Shown here piece by piece: positions 1 to 8,588 of a DNA stretch of 55,305 nucleotides; position 1 is the first letter of the stretch; each line of letters starts with the position of its first letter. The stretch comes from Alloprevotella rava (lineage in GTDB: Bacteria > Bacteroidota > Bacteroidia > Bacteroidales > Bacteroidaceae). The notes beneath the pieces are model-generated. The model did not search any database. It was not told where the DNA came from and saw nothing but the letters and a program-made list of their open reading frames with translations. The stretch is from NCBI RefSeq assembly GCF_014195585.1, contig NZ_JACICA010000012.1, positions 1 to 55,305 on the forward strand, written 5' to 3'. The position numbers were made by a program, and so were the translations under genes.

Positions 1-187
1 GTTTTACTCAGAACGCCGTATCTATAAGAAAATTAACGGTTGATTTCTACAATTCTACCCGAACATGATACATTTCTGCATCTTGTTCTCTTTTTCTTGT
101 ACTTCTCTTCTTAAAAGTTTATGTCAATTCTTTCAAAGATCACAGTTGACAACCACAAGGAGCACCCCCGTTTCTCGGTTGCGGATG
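1..187 (-). ncRNA. Leftward transcribed leader, possibly the 5' leader of an rRNA operon
   Basis: Read on the minus strand, this stretch follows an excellent promoter and contains TGATCTTTGA (positions 142 down to 133), which resembles the boxA antitermination signal TGCTCTTTAA of bacterial rRNA leaders. There is no open reading frame of note. A strong promoter plus boxA-like sequence and no ORF fits a ribosomal RNA operon leader whose 16S gene lies off the left edge. That is inference: no rRNA sequence is inside the window. A long 5' UTR of a protein gene is the alternative. Confidence 0.4.
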
Positions 188-218
188 CAAAAGTACTACG
201 AGATTTTGGAATAGCAAA
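188..218 (-). promoter_or_regulatory. Strong leftward Bacteroidetes promoter
   Basis: On the minus strand the -33 box TTTG (215-218) is followed by exactly 19 bases and then the -7 box TACTTTTG (188-195). This is a full match to the Bacteroidales primary sigma factor consensus and drives transcription off the left edge. Confidence 0.7.
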
Positions 219-420
219 GAATATACTGCACTTTTTTTGAAAAAAGTTTTAGAGTGGAGGATTTAAGGGAGAAAATGGCGAGATTCCGTGAGGAATGGAG
301 AGGGAGTTGAAGGAGGATTGGGGTGCGAATAGTGCGGATTAGGCGGAATGACCTGACAAAATAAACGCTTAAAACTAGCGTCTTTAAAACTTCAGACTAA
401 GAGCCAAGAAAGACTTCAAA

Positions 421-447
421 CTTTCGCCAAATGAAGCTTTGGCAAAG
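421..447. other. Inverted repeat in the intergenic region upstream of nqr
   Basis: CTTTcGCCAAA pairs with TTTGGCAAAG around a 6-base loop, giving a 10-bp stem with one bulged C. It sits in non-coding DNA between the leftward promoter and nqrA. It lacks a T-run, so a role as terminator is not clear. The rest of 220-560 shows no gene that I can support. Confidence 0.3.
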
Positions 448-508
448 CCTCACAAGATCTTAACATCTTGACTGTGTAGACCTTACAAAAAAACAAAGTT
501 TTTTATTA

Positions 509-516
509 TAACTTTG
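509..516 (+). promoter_or_regulatory. Possible -7 box upstream of the first repeat copy
   Basis: TAACTTTG followed by C matches the TAnnTTTG element, but there is no TTTG at the right distance upstream. If used, the transcript would run through the repeat at 559-641 toward nqrA, so it may be a second, distal nqr promoter. Confidence 0.3.
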
Positions 517-558
517 CGGGGAGAGGACACACTATATAAATAATGAATGCAAACACTG

Positions 559-641
559 TTTTCCTTATTGCGTTTGAAAATGAAATAAGGATGTCAGCCG
601 AGAGAAGTATTGCGCCAGCTGACTAGCCTATCCTTTCTATT
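559..641 (+). repeat. Modular palindromic intergenic repeat, copy 1
   Basis: CCTTATTGCGTTTGAAAAT, then AATAAGGATGTCAGC and a diverged second half containing CAGCTGAC. The first 35 bases follow the other copies (notably 25317-25402) closely; the second half is degenerate. It lies 110 bases upstream of the nqr promoter. Confidence 0.7.
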
Positions 642-726
642 GAAAGCCTTTCTGTAAACAAAAGTCAAAAGTCATTAACATAAACATGTATTTTGAGCTA
701 AAGGAGAGACAAGTCGTTAAAAAGTG

Positions 727-757
727 TTTGCCTCTTGAGAAATTAATTTTATCTTTG
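727..757 (+). promoter_or_regulatory. nqr operon promoter
   Basis: The -33 box TTTG (727-730), a 19-base spacer and the -7 box TATCTTTG (750-757) match the Bacteroidales consensus exactly. The start codon of nqrA is 28 bases downstream, giving a short leader. Confidence 0.75.
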
Positions 758-785
758 CACACTAAAATAGGATAATATTACCAAT

Positions 786-2135
786 ATGGAAAATTTATAT
801 AAACTCAAGAAAGGTCTTGACCTAAAGCTTGAGGGGGTTGCGCTGAAGGCTTATCGTGAAGTTTCTTCTGTAACTGAGTATGCTGTCGCTCCACAAGATT
901 TTTATGGAATAACACCACGCTTAATAACTAAAGAAGGAGATCACATATTAGCTGGAGAGCCGCTATTTACCGATAAGCAAACTGGCAAGATTCAAATCGT
1001 TTCGCCTGTAAGCGGCATTGTAAAAGAAATTGAGCGCGGTGATCGTCGAAAAATTCAATTTATTCGAATCACCCCAGATGCGCATCAAGAAATAAAAGAA
1101 TGGCCTATTTTAGACATTGAAAAAACTAGCAAAGAAGAGATCTTAGAGCGACTTCTTCAATCTGGCTTATTTGCTTTTTTCAAACAACGCCCCTACGATG
1201 TAACTGCTTCTCCTACAGACTTACCTAAAGGTATTTTTGTATCAACATTTAATAAGATGCCTTTAGCAGCTGACTTTAGTTATGTTGTAAACGGACAAGA
1301 AGAAGAGTTCAAACTAGGAATTAGCGTACTTGAAAAAATAGCGAAAGTACATGTTGGCATTAGTCCAGATCAAAAAAACACAGACTTAATGTCTCTTCAC
1401 AACGCGGAAGTAAATGTGTTTCAAGGCCCTAACCCTGCAGGCAATATAGGAGTTCAAATTAACCATGTTTCCCCCATTAATAAAGGAGAAATTGTGTGGA
1501 CTCTTGGGGCAGAAGAGGTCATCTTTATAGGTAGATTATTTAAAACAGGTAAGATTGATTTAACTCGAAACATCGCTGTTGCAGGGAGTGAAGTATGTGA
1601 ACCTACTTATATTAAGACAAAGATAGGTGCTGCTATCAAAGATATTATAGGCAACAACTTGAAAAGACAAGAACATACACGTATCATCAATGGTAATCCA
1701 CTTGTTGGTACACGCACAAGTTTAGAAGGTTTCTTAGGAGCCCATGTTACAGAACTTTGTGCTATCCCTGAAGGCGACAATGTTCATGAAGTTTTTGGTT
1801 GGATTGCACCTCGCCTAAACGACTTTTCTACTAGTCGAAGCTATTTCAGTTGGTTATTCCGCAAAAAAAGTTATGCGCCAGATTGTCGCATTAAAGGAGG
1901 CCTGCGTCATATGATAATGAGTGCAGAATACGAACGCGTATTCCCAATGGATATCTACCCAAGCTATCTTATCAAAGCAATAATCACGGGTAACATAGAT
2001 CGTCAGGAGGAACTTGGCATTTATGAAGTTGCACCAGAGGACTTTGCTGTAGCAGAATATATAGACTCCTCAAAACTTGAGTTACAACGCATTGTACGTG
2101 AAGGTCTTGACCTTCTCAGAAAAGAAAACGCATAG
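786..2135 (+). CDS. nqrA: Na+-translocating NADH:quinone reductase subunit A
   Basis: The 449-residue protein is the usual length for NqrA, the soluble cytoplasmic subunit of the Na+-NQR complex, which oxidises NADH, reduces quinone and exports Na+. The N-terminal part (about residues 30-90) has the lipoyl/Rnf-like barrel with the ITKEGDHILAGEPLF region. The gene is first of six in the canonical order A-F and starts 28 bases after a consensus promoter; nqrB follows after 5 bases. The first ATG in frame is the only sensible start. NqrA carries no cofactor of its own and docks on NqrB. The assignment is secure because all five partner genes follow. Confidence 0.97.
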   Translation: MENLYKLKKGLDLKLEGVALKAYREVSSVTEYAVAPQDFYGITPRLITKEGDHILAGEPLFTDKQTGKIQIVSPVSGIVKEIERGDRRKIQFIRITPDAHQEIKEWPILDIEKTSKEEILERLLQSGLFAFFKQRPYDVTASPTDLPKGIFVSTFNKMPLAADFSYVVNGQEEEFKLGISVLEKIAKVHVGISPDQKNTDLMSLHNAEVNVFQGPNPAGNIGVQINHVSPINKGEIVWTLGAEEVIFIGRLFKTGKIDLTRNIAVAGSEVCEPTYIKTKIGAAIKDIIGNNLKRQEHTRIINGNPLVGTRTSLEGFLGAHVTELCAIPEGDNVHEVFGWIAPRLNDFSTSRSYFSWLFRKKSYAPDCRIKGGLRHMIMSAEYERVFPMDIYPSYLIKAIITGNIDRQEELGIYEVAPEDFAVAEYIDSSKLELQRIVREGLDLLRKENA

Positions 2136-2140
2136 AAATA

Positions 2141-3307
2141 ATGTTACAAGATTTTTTTAATAAGGTAAGACCCCATTTTGAAGAGAGTGGAAAACTTCAC
2201 GCATTCCATTCCGTATTTGAAGGGGTTGAGACATTTGTTCTCGTACCTAATACTACTTCAAAGATCGGGGTGAGCATTCACGATGCCATTGATTCAAAAA
2301 GAATCATGTCTTTTGTTGTCATTGCACTCCTGCCTGCCTTGCTGTTTGGCATGTATAATATTGGTTACCAAAATGCTTTGATAGCCGGAAAACTTGCCGA
2401 AACCTCTATTTGGTCCATGGTCCTCTATGGTTTCGCAATAATGCTTCCCAAAATTATTGTAAGTTATGCAGTAGGTCTTGGGATTGAATTTGCTGTAGCC
2501 CAATGGAAAAAAGAAGAAATTAACGAAGGTTACTTGGTGACAGGATTACTAATCCCATTAATTCTTCCAGTTGGAACTCCGTTATGGATGATGGCTGTAG
2601 CCATTGCGTTCTCTGTTATTTTTGCAAAAGAAATTTTCGGAGGTACAGGTATGAATATCTTTAACCCCGCGCTTATCGCGCGCGCCTTTCTTTTCTTTGC
2701 TTACCCCAGTAAAATGACAGGAGATCAAGTTTGGATTTCTACTGAAACTTTTTGTAGACTAGGGTATGCCCTTCCCGATGGTTCAACTATGGCTACACCG
2801 TTAGGAGAGGCAGCAGCTAATTCCGCATCGAACACAAGTTTCTACGACATGGTAATAGGGCTGATACCAGGTTCTACTGGTGAAACTAGCGTTATTGCCA
2901 TTGCTATAGGTGCCATTATTCTTCTATGGACTCAGATTGCTTCTTGGAAAACTATGCTAAGCGTATTTGCTGGCGGAGCTATTGTGGCATTTTTATTTAA
3001 TGTAGCAGGAATGGAGAATAATGCTGTAGCAAATATTCCTTGGTACGAACATCTGGTTCTAGGTGGCTTCTGCTTTGGTGCTGTATTCATGGCAACAGAC
3101 CCTGTAACTTCGGCACGTACTGAAACGGGTAAATACTACTATGGTTTCCTTATTGGTGCATTAGCAATCACCATCCGTGTCCTAAACCCTGGATATCCAG
3201 AGGGAATGATGCTCGCAATCCTCTTTATGAATATGTTTGCTCCGCTTATTGACCATATTGTCGTTCAGCGTAATATTACAAAGCGCGCAAATCGTTTGAA
3301 GAAATAA
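2141..3307 (+). CDS. nqrB: Na+-translocating NADH:quinone reductase subunit B
   Basis: The 388-residue membrane subunit has about ten hydrophobic segments from residue 55 on and the conserved stretch GMNIFNPALIARAF (170-183). NqrB carries FMN covalently attached to a threonine and probably forms the Na+ path and the quinone site. The flavin threonine should be Thr219 in DGSTMATPLG; the classic motif is SGAT, so the two residues before AT are different here while the threonine is kept. The gene is tightly packed between nqrA (5 bases) and nqrC (12 bases). Confidence 0.96.
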   Translation: MLQDFFNKVRPHFEESGKLHAFHSVFEGVETFVLVPNTTSKIGVSIHDAIDSKRIMSFVVIALLPALLFGMYNIGYQNALIAGKLAETSIWSMVLYGFAIMLPKIIVSYAVGLGIEFAVAQWKKEEINEGYLVTGLLIPLILPVGTPLWMMAVAIAFSVIFAKEIFGGTGMNIFNPALIARAFLFFAYPSKMTGDQVWISTETFCRLGYALPDGSTMATPLGEAAANSASNTSFYDMVIGLIPGSTGETSVIAIAIGAIILLWTQIASWKTMLSVFAGGAIVAFLFNVAGMENNAVANIPWYEHLVLGGFCFGAVFMATDPVTSARTETGKYYYGFLIGALAITIRVLNPGYPEGMMLAILFMNMFAPLIDHIVVQRNITKRANRLKK

Positions 3308-3319
3308 AAGTAGACCGCT

Positions 3320-4024
3320 ATGAAACTAAATACTAATAGTAACGCTTATACCATCACGTATGCAGCTGTTGTTGTCGTGATAGTGGCATTCCTCCTTGCT
3401 TTTGCTTATGCAGGCTTGAAGGAGCGCTCCGATTCAAACGAACGCATCGACAAAAAACAGCAGATTTTGGCAGCCTTGAATATCCGTAATGTGGACAAAG
3501 TTCAGACCGAGGATAAATACAAAGAAGTTGTCATGACCGATGCAATTGTAAATGCCAAAGGAGATATCTTAAAGCAAGGAGCTCAGAAAGATCAAGATGG
3601 CTTTAAAGTTGATCGCAAGAGTATGTCTTCTGAGTGCCTACCTCTCTATGTCTGCAAAGTTGGAAACGAAACAAAGTACGTCATTCCCATGGTAGGTAAA
3701 GGCCTCTGGGGCTCTATTTGGGGCTTCGTAGCACTAAATGCCGATGGACAAACAATTTACGGCGCTTATTTCTCACATGAGAGTGAGACAGCAGGTCTTG
3801 GTTCACTCATCAAAGATGAGCCTTTCCAAAAAGAATTCCAAGGCAAGAAAGCCTACCTCAACGGAACACCTGCACTCAAGGTTGTGAAGTCGGGCACAGT
3901 TAAAGATGCCAACACAGAGTGTGATGGTATCACAGGTGCCACTCTCACCTCCAATGGTGTAAACGACATGATTCACGAATATCTCAAAAACTATCAGGCA
4001 TACCTTGCCTCTTTAAATAAATAA
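3320..4024 (+). CDS. nqrC: Na+-translocating NADH:quinone reductase subunit C
   Basis: The 234-residue protein has one N-terminal membrane anchor (about residues 13-31) followed by an FMN-binding domain exposed outside the membrane. The flavinylation motif DGITGATLTS is intact, with Thr208 as the attachment site. In the complex NqrC passes electrons between the FMN groups on the way to NqrB. Flavin attachment to NqrB and NqrC requires the transferase ApbE, which is not in this window. The gene is fourth-spaced evenly within the operon, 12 bases after nqrB and 10 before nqrD. Confidence 0.96.
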   Translation: MKLNTNSNAYTITYAAVVVVIVAFLLAFAYAGLKERSDSNERIDKKQQILAALNIRNVDKVQTEDKYKEVVMTDAIVNAKGDILKQGAQKDQDGFKVDRKSMSSECLPLYVCKVGNETKYVIPMVGKGLWGSIWGFVALNADGQTIYGAYFSHESETAGLGSLIKDEPFQKEFQGKKAYLNGTPALKVVKSGTVKDANTECDGITGATLTSNGVNDMIHEYLKNYQAYLASLNK

Positions 4025-4034
4025 TTAAAGGAGT

Positions 4035-4664
4035 ATGAGTTTCTTATCAGAAAAAAATAAGCAAGCCTTTGTAACTCCCCTAAATTTGAACAACCCTATT
4101 TTAGTTCAAGTTCTAGGTATATGCTCTGCTTTAGCTGTAACAACGCAGCTCGAACCAGCCATTGTAATGGGACTTTCCGTCACCATTATTACGGCATTTA
4201 GTAACTTTATTATTTCACTTATTCGTAAAACAATCCCAACACGTATTCGTATCATTATTCAGCTTGTTGTAGTTGCCGCACTTGTAACGATTGTCAGCAT
4301 GATACTAAAAGCTTTTGCTTATGATGTAAGCGTACAGTTGAGCGTATATGTTGGTTTGATTATTACAAACTGCATCCTTATGGGCCGCCTTGAAGCGTTT
4401 GCTATGACTAACGGCCCTATTGCAAGCTTCCTTGATGGTATAGGTAGCGGATTAGGCTATGCGTGGATTCTTGTCGTAGTGGGAGGCGTACGCGAACTTT
4501 TCGGTAATGGCAGTCTTATGGGCTTTCAAATTATACCACAAAGTTTCTACGATGCAGGATATGTAAATAATGGTATGATGACAATGCCCGCCATGGCCAT
4601 GATTCTTTTAGGCTGTGTAATTTGGGTTCATCGATCTATAGTAAAAGATGTCGACAATAATTAA
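4035..4664 (+). CDS. nqrD: Na+-translocating NADH:quinone reductase subunit D
   Basis: The 209-residue integral membrane protein has six predicted helices and belongs to the NqrD/RnfE family. Cys30 and Cys113 (in TNCILMGR) correspond in position to the cysteines which, with two from NqrE, bind the intramembrane iron centre of the Vibrio complex. The motif GIGSGLGYAWILV is typical of the family. The neighbours separate it from Rnf paralogues: the operon has NqrA and an NqrF with NADH-binding domain. Confidence 0.96.
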   Translation: MSFLSEKNKQAFVTPLNLNNPILVQVLGICSALAVTTQLEPAIVMGLSVTIITAFSNFIISLIRKTIPTRIRIIIQLVVVAALVTIVSMILKAFAYDVSVQLSVYVGLIITNCILMGRLEAFAMTNGPIASFLDGIGSGLGYAWILVVVGGVRELFGNGSLMGFQIIPQSFYDAGYVNNGMMTMPAMAMILLGCVIWVHRSIVKDVDNN

Positions 4665-4674
4665 ATAGACAGTT

Positions 4675-5298
4675 ATGGAACACGCATTAAGTTTATTCGT
4701 TCGCTCGATTTTTGTCGACAACATGATCTTTGCTTCCTTCTTGGGTATGTGTTCATACCTTGCAGTAAGCAAAAATGTAAAAACCTCCTTTGGCTTAGGA
4801 GTTGCTGTAATTTTTGTACTCTTAGTAACCGTCCCTATCGACTATTTACTCCAGACAAAAGTTCTATCTGAGAAAGGTATCTTCGGAATGGATCTCTCCT
4901 ATCTCTCATTCATTCTTTTCATTGCTGTAATTGCAGGTATCACTCAGCTTGTCGAAATGATAGTTGAAAGATTCTCACCAAGCCTTTATGCTGCATTGGG
5001 AATTTTTCTCCCATTGATTGCTGTAAACTGTGCCATCATGGGAGCAAGTCTTTTCATGCAACAGCGCATTAACATGGATCCAACAAGCTCGCAATATATT
5101 GGCGATATTTGGGATTCTATAATTTATGCATTTTCCTCTGGTATTGGTTGGCTTTTAGCTATTGTTGGACTTGCAGCTATTCGCGAAAAGATGGCTTATA
5201 CAAATGTACCTAAGCCCCTGCAAGGGCTCGGCATCACCTTCATCACAGTAGGTTTGATGGCCATGGCTTTTATGTGCTTCTCTGGACTAAATATCTAA
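4675..5298 (+). CDS. nqrE: Na+-translocating NADH:quinone reductase subunit E
   Basis: The 207-residue membrane protein is the pseudo-symmetric partner of NqrD with six helices in opposite topology. Cys26 and Cys119 (in [12 protein letters not shown]) match the expected iron ligands at the NqrD/NqrE interface. The N-terminus [19 protein letters not shown] is characteristic of NqrE. It starts 10 bases after nqrD. Confidence 0.96.
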   Translation: MEHALSLFVRSIFVDNMIFASFLGMCSYLAVSKNVKTSFGLGVAVIFVLLVTVPIDYLLQTKVLSEKGIFGMDLSYLSFILFIAVIAGITQLVEMIVERFSPSLYAALGIFLPLIAVNCAIMGASLFMQQRINMDPTSSQYIGDIWDSIIYAFSSGIGWLLAIVGLAAIREKMAYTNVPKPLQGLGITFITVGLMAMAFMCFSGLNI

Positions 5299-5318
5299 AT
5301 AAGTAAGAAAACAAAATA

Positions 5319-6593
5319 ATGGATATACAATTTATAATATATAGTATTGGTGTTTTCTTGGGAATCATCATTGTATTGGTTGTCATATTGCTCGTTGCTA
5401 AGCGTTATTTGCTTCCTAGTGGCAATGTTACCATTACAGTCAACGACAAAGACACATTCTCTGTTCCTCAAGGCGCAAGTTTACTCTCCACTCTTGGTGA
5501 CGCTGGTGTCCATCTTCCTTCTGCGTGCGGTGGTAAAGGAAGTTGCGGTCAGTGCAAATGCCAGGTAGTCAATGGTGGTGGCGAAATTCTTGATGTTGAA
5601 AAGGGGCACTTCTCCCGCAAGGAAATTAAAGAAAACTATCGCTTATCCTGTCAGGTAAAAGTCAAGGGTGACATGAGCGTAAAAGTTCCTGATTCTGTTC
5701 TTGGAGTTAAGGAATACGAGTGTACAGTTGTCAGCAACAAGAACGTTGCAAGTTTCATCAAGGAATTTATTGTAGCTCTCCCTGAGGGTGAACATATGGA
5801 CTTCATTCCAGGTTCCTATGCTCAAATTAAGATTCCCAAGTATAAGATGGATTACAATGTCGATATTGATAAGGAAAGCATTGGTGAACAATACATCGGC
5901 ACTTGGGAACGATTTGGCATTTTTGATTTGAAGTGCGAAAACACGCAAGAAACTGTTCGTGCCTACTCCATGGCCAACTATCCTGCTGAAGGCGACCGTT
6001 TCATGCTAACTGTACGCATTGCCACTCCTCCCTTTAAGCCCAAAGATCAGGGTGGTGGCATGATGGACGTTATGCCTGGTATTGCTTCGTCCTATATCTT
6101 CTCTCTTAAACCAGGAGACAAGGTAATGATGAGTGGCCCTTACGGCGACTTCCATCCACGCTTCGAAACGAAGAACGAAATGATTTGGGTTGGCGGTGGA
6201 GCAGGTATGGCTCCACTTCGCGCGCAAATTATGCATATGACTAAAACGCTCCACACAACGGATCGAAAGATGTCATACTTCTATGGTGCGCGCTCTCTTA
6301 GCGAAGTTTTCTACTTACAGGACTTCCTCAAATTGCAGAAAGAATATCCCAACTTCAAGTTCTTCCTCGCACTCGACCGTCCCGACCCTGCTGCTGATAA
6401 AGCTGGCGTAGAGTATACGGCAGGTTTTGTGCATCAAGTGATGTGGGAAAAATATCTTAAGAACCATGAAGCTCCAGAAGATATTGAATACTATATGTGC
6501 GGTCCTGGCCCGATGTCGAATGCGGTTGTAAAACTACTCGACAGTCTAGGGGTTGAACCAGAGAATATCATGTACGATAACTTTGGTGGATAA
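5319..6593 (+). CDS. nqrF: Na+-translocating NADH:quinone reductase subunit F
   Basis: The 424-residue electron-entry subunit has an N-terminal membrane helix (about 5-27), a 2Fe-2S ferredoxin domain with Cys70, Cys76, Cys79 and Cys111, an FAD domain containing RAYSMANYP, and an NADH domain with GGGAGMAPLRAQ and a C-terminal YMCGPGPM. The four cysteine positions are the same as I recall for the Vibrio enzyme. It takes electrons from NADH and passes them to the NqrD/E iron centre. It is the last gene of the operon and is followed by a clear terminator. Confidence 0.97.
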   Translation: MDIQFIIYSIGVFLGIIIVLVVILLVAKRYLLPSGNVTITVNDKDTFSVPQGASLLSTLGDAGVHLPSACGGKGSCGQCKCQVVNGGGEILDVEKGHFSRKEIKENYRLSCQVKVKGDMSVKVPDSVLGVKEYECTVVSNKNVASFIKEFIVALPEGEHMDFIPGSYAQIKIPKYKMDYNVDIDKESIGEQYIGTWERFGIFDLKCENTQETVRAYSMANYPAEGDRFMLTVRIATPPFKPKDQGGGMMDVMPGIASSYIFSLKPGDKVMMSGPYGDFHPRFETKNEMIWVGGGAGMAPLRAQIMHMTKTLHTTDRKMSYFYGARSLSEVFYLQDFLKLQKEYPNFKFFLALDRPDPAADKAGVEYTAGFVHQVMWEKYLKNHEAPEDIEYYMCGPGPMSNAVVKLLDSLGVEPENIMYDNFGG

Positions 6594-6627
6594 GCTGAAA
6601 ATATACACAACAAGTATAGTAAATCAA

Positions 6628-6666
6628 GAGGCAGTAGGTGAAACAAACTTACTGCTTCTTTTTTAT
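6628..6666 (+). terminator. Terminator after nqrF
   Basis: GAGGCAGTAGGT pairs with ACTTACTGCTTC around a 7-base loop (12 pairs, three of them G-T), followed by a run of T. It ends the nqr operon 35 bases after the stop codon. Confidence 0.8.
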
Positions 6667-7002
6667 TTTAGAATAAATGAAAATATCATAAACAAAAAGA
6701 GAACTCATATATTGAGTTCATCGATTTATGCACTGAGTATAAAATACAAAGTCATTATACCTAATGAGTAGATTTCTTAAACTATCAAAAGACAAAGATA
6801 TACGATTTATTGAAAAAACAATATAAGCAATCAGATTTAAGTGAATTCTCTAACTTTTGTAGAATATAAAATAGCTCAACTGCTAACGGAAAACTTTTGC
6901 TACTCTCGCTTCCCCAAAAGCGGATGATATCTGCAAAACAATAAAGTATATATTCCACCCTATGCGTTATGTAAATAAAATTCACAATCTACAGTCACGA
7001 GA

Positions 7003-7032
7003 ATCGAAGGAGAATTTAAATTCTCCTTCGAT
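7003..7032. repeat. Perfect 30-bp palindrome
   Basis: ATCGAAGGAGAATTT is followed directly by its exact reverse complement. It lies in the roughly 1-kb gene-free stretch between nqrF and the next gene and has no T-run on either side, so it is not an ordinary terminator. It could be a protein-binding site or RNA hairpin. No other copy was noticed in the window. Confidence 0.6.
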
Positions 7033-7166
7033 AGGCAAAAATAACGCAATCTCGAAGCACTATCGAAATTGGACAAAATCCACATCTTCGGCACAAAATT
7101 GAAATTCCTCAACGAAAAAAATTATTTTCTCCTTGAAGAGTTTTATTTTCTTGGTGAGAAGTTCCA

Positions 7167-7245
7167 AATACAATAAAGAAATTTTCAAACACAATAAGGG
7201 AATCAGCTGACATCCTTATCGTGTCAACTGAGAGAATAAGGAAAA
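7167..7245 (-). repeat. Modular palindromic intergenic repeat, copy 2
   Basis: Contains CAATAAGGG, AATCAGCTGACA, TCCTTAT, a variant TCAACTGAGAG and AATAAGG. The same modules as the other copies are present but in a changed order, and TTTTCAAAC is the reverse of the GTTTGAAAA loop. The remaining part of 6667-7595 shows no gene I can support. Confidence 0.65.
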
Positions 7246-7556
7246 ACACGACTCTTTGCCACCTCCCGACCACCAATTTTATGCAAATTTCCCCTCTTTC
7301 CTGTCAACTTCACCAAAAAGTTGAGTAGTGTACCGATAAGACGGCTCTTTTCCCCACCCTTTCAAATATTTTTTCTTTAACATTTTGTAAAATTCGCCTC
7401 CAGAACAAAGAAACACATTGTCAAATAAAACAAACAAAATACGCAGTCATTTACTAATGTTATTTTCTCGCATGTCTTGAATAAAAGAATCGGATACTGA
7501 AAAAGCTGTATAAATCAAAAAATAATAAGATTCTTTTCTTTTCCATTCGTTTATAA

Positions 7557-7564
7557 TACTTTTG
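7557..7564 (+). promoter_or_regulatory. -7 box for the 7596 gene
   Basis: TACTTTTG matches the Bacteroidales -7 element 31 bases before the start codon at 7596. The -33 region is T-rich but has no exact TTTG. Confidence 0.5.
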
Positions 7565-7595
7565 TACCTAAATAGTCTAACTAACTTCAATCACA

Positions 7596-8579
7596 ATGGA
7601 ATATAATCAAACTACACAGGAAGGACAGTTTCCACCAACTCCAGAAATAAATGCGACAAACACATCTGGACAAACCTCTCCTTTTCAGAATCAGCAAACC
7701 CCGCTCCCTACCCCTCCCAAAAAGAACAATACGAGCATTATCATTGCTGCAATTGTGGCCGCTGTACTCTTGATTCTTGGCAGTGGTGTCTACTATTATA
7801 CCACCTCTACTGCCTCATCCGAACAAGAACAGAGAGCCTATGATGCTCTAGATAAAAGCAATAGTAGCGCAGACTTCCAAGCTTTCCTTGACCGCTACCC
7901 CAACAGTAAGTATACAAACGACGTAAGGGAGCGAATGGATGAATTTAAGCAGATGGAGAATAGCTGGTCGCAGATTCAGAACTCCAGCAATACGACCGAT
8001 TTTATTTCTTTTAAAGATAAATTTTCCAATTCCTTTTATAGCAATCTATGTGACCAGAAAATTGACTCGCTCGACTGGGTGAGAGCACAATCACTGGGTA
8101 CAGCAGAAGCCTACAACGCCTATATGGAACAACACCCGCAAGGGCGCTATTTCTCAGAAGCAAGTGTTGCCCAAGGCCAAAAGCAGGACCAGGAAATCAC
8201 TGAGGCTGAATATGCTGGCGTCACACAAACTATTGCAACTTTCTATGATGCCTTTGGCGATAATGATGAAAACCGCATTGCAGGATGTATCACACCAGTA
8301 ATGGAACAGTTTCTCTCTAAAAAGAAAGCTACGAAGGCCGATGTTATGAATATCATCTCCAATATGTTCAATGAGCATATCGAGGAATGTGATTTCAATG
8401 TCAACAACAATTATAACATTGTGAAGAATGGAAGCAACTACAATGTGACATTCTCCGTTGACCAGCATATAACTCGCGACAATGAGGGTAAAACTTTCGG
8501 CTCATATCAAGTGCAGGTAAAGATGGATCAGAACTTTATGATTCAATCCTTGATTATGAAAGAAATCTCACAACGATAG
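7596..8579 (+). CDS. Single-pass membrane protein of unknown function
   Basis: The 327-residue protein has a Pro/Thr/Gln-rich cytoplasmic N-terminus (1-43), one strong membrane helix (about 47-67) and an extracytoplasmic domain. Within it are repeats of the type FQAFLDRYPNSKYTNDV and YNAYMEQHPQGRYFSEA, which resemble the short helical repeats of TPR/YbgF-like proteins. The C-terminal 120 residues look like a small NTF2- or DUF4878-like alpha+beta fold, judged only by pattern. I do not recognise the family and give no function. A hydratase gene follows after 9 bases, so the two are probably co-transcribed. Confidence 0.75.
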   Translation: MEYNQTTQEGQFPPTPEINATNTSGQTSPFQNQQTPLPTPPKKNNTSIIIAAIVAAVLLILGSGVYYYTTSTASSEQEQRAYDALDKSNSSADFQAFLDRYPNSKYTNDVRERMDEFKQMENSWSQIQNSSNTTDFISFKDKFSNSFYSNLCDQKIDSLDWVRAQSLGTAEAYNAYMEQHPQGRYFSEASVAQGQKQDQEITEAEYAGVTQTIATFYDAFGDNDENRIAGCITPVMEQFLSKKKATKADVMNIISNMFNEHIEECDFNVNNNYNIVKNGSNYNVTFSVDQHITRDNEGKTFGSYQVQVKMDQNFMIQSLIMKEISQR

Positions 8580-8588
8580 AAATAGATT

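Noticed and set aside
559-641. Repeat family as tRNA or small RNA genes
   Set aside because: The copies fold into hairpins but none gives a cloverleaf, and no consistent promoter or terminator accompanies them.
6553-6985. Two short reading frames after nqrF
   Set aside because: The first begins within nqrF and runs through the terminator; the second lies in AT-rich gene-free DNA without a supporting start region.
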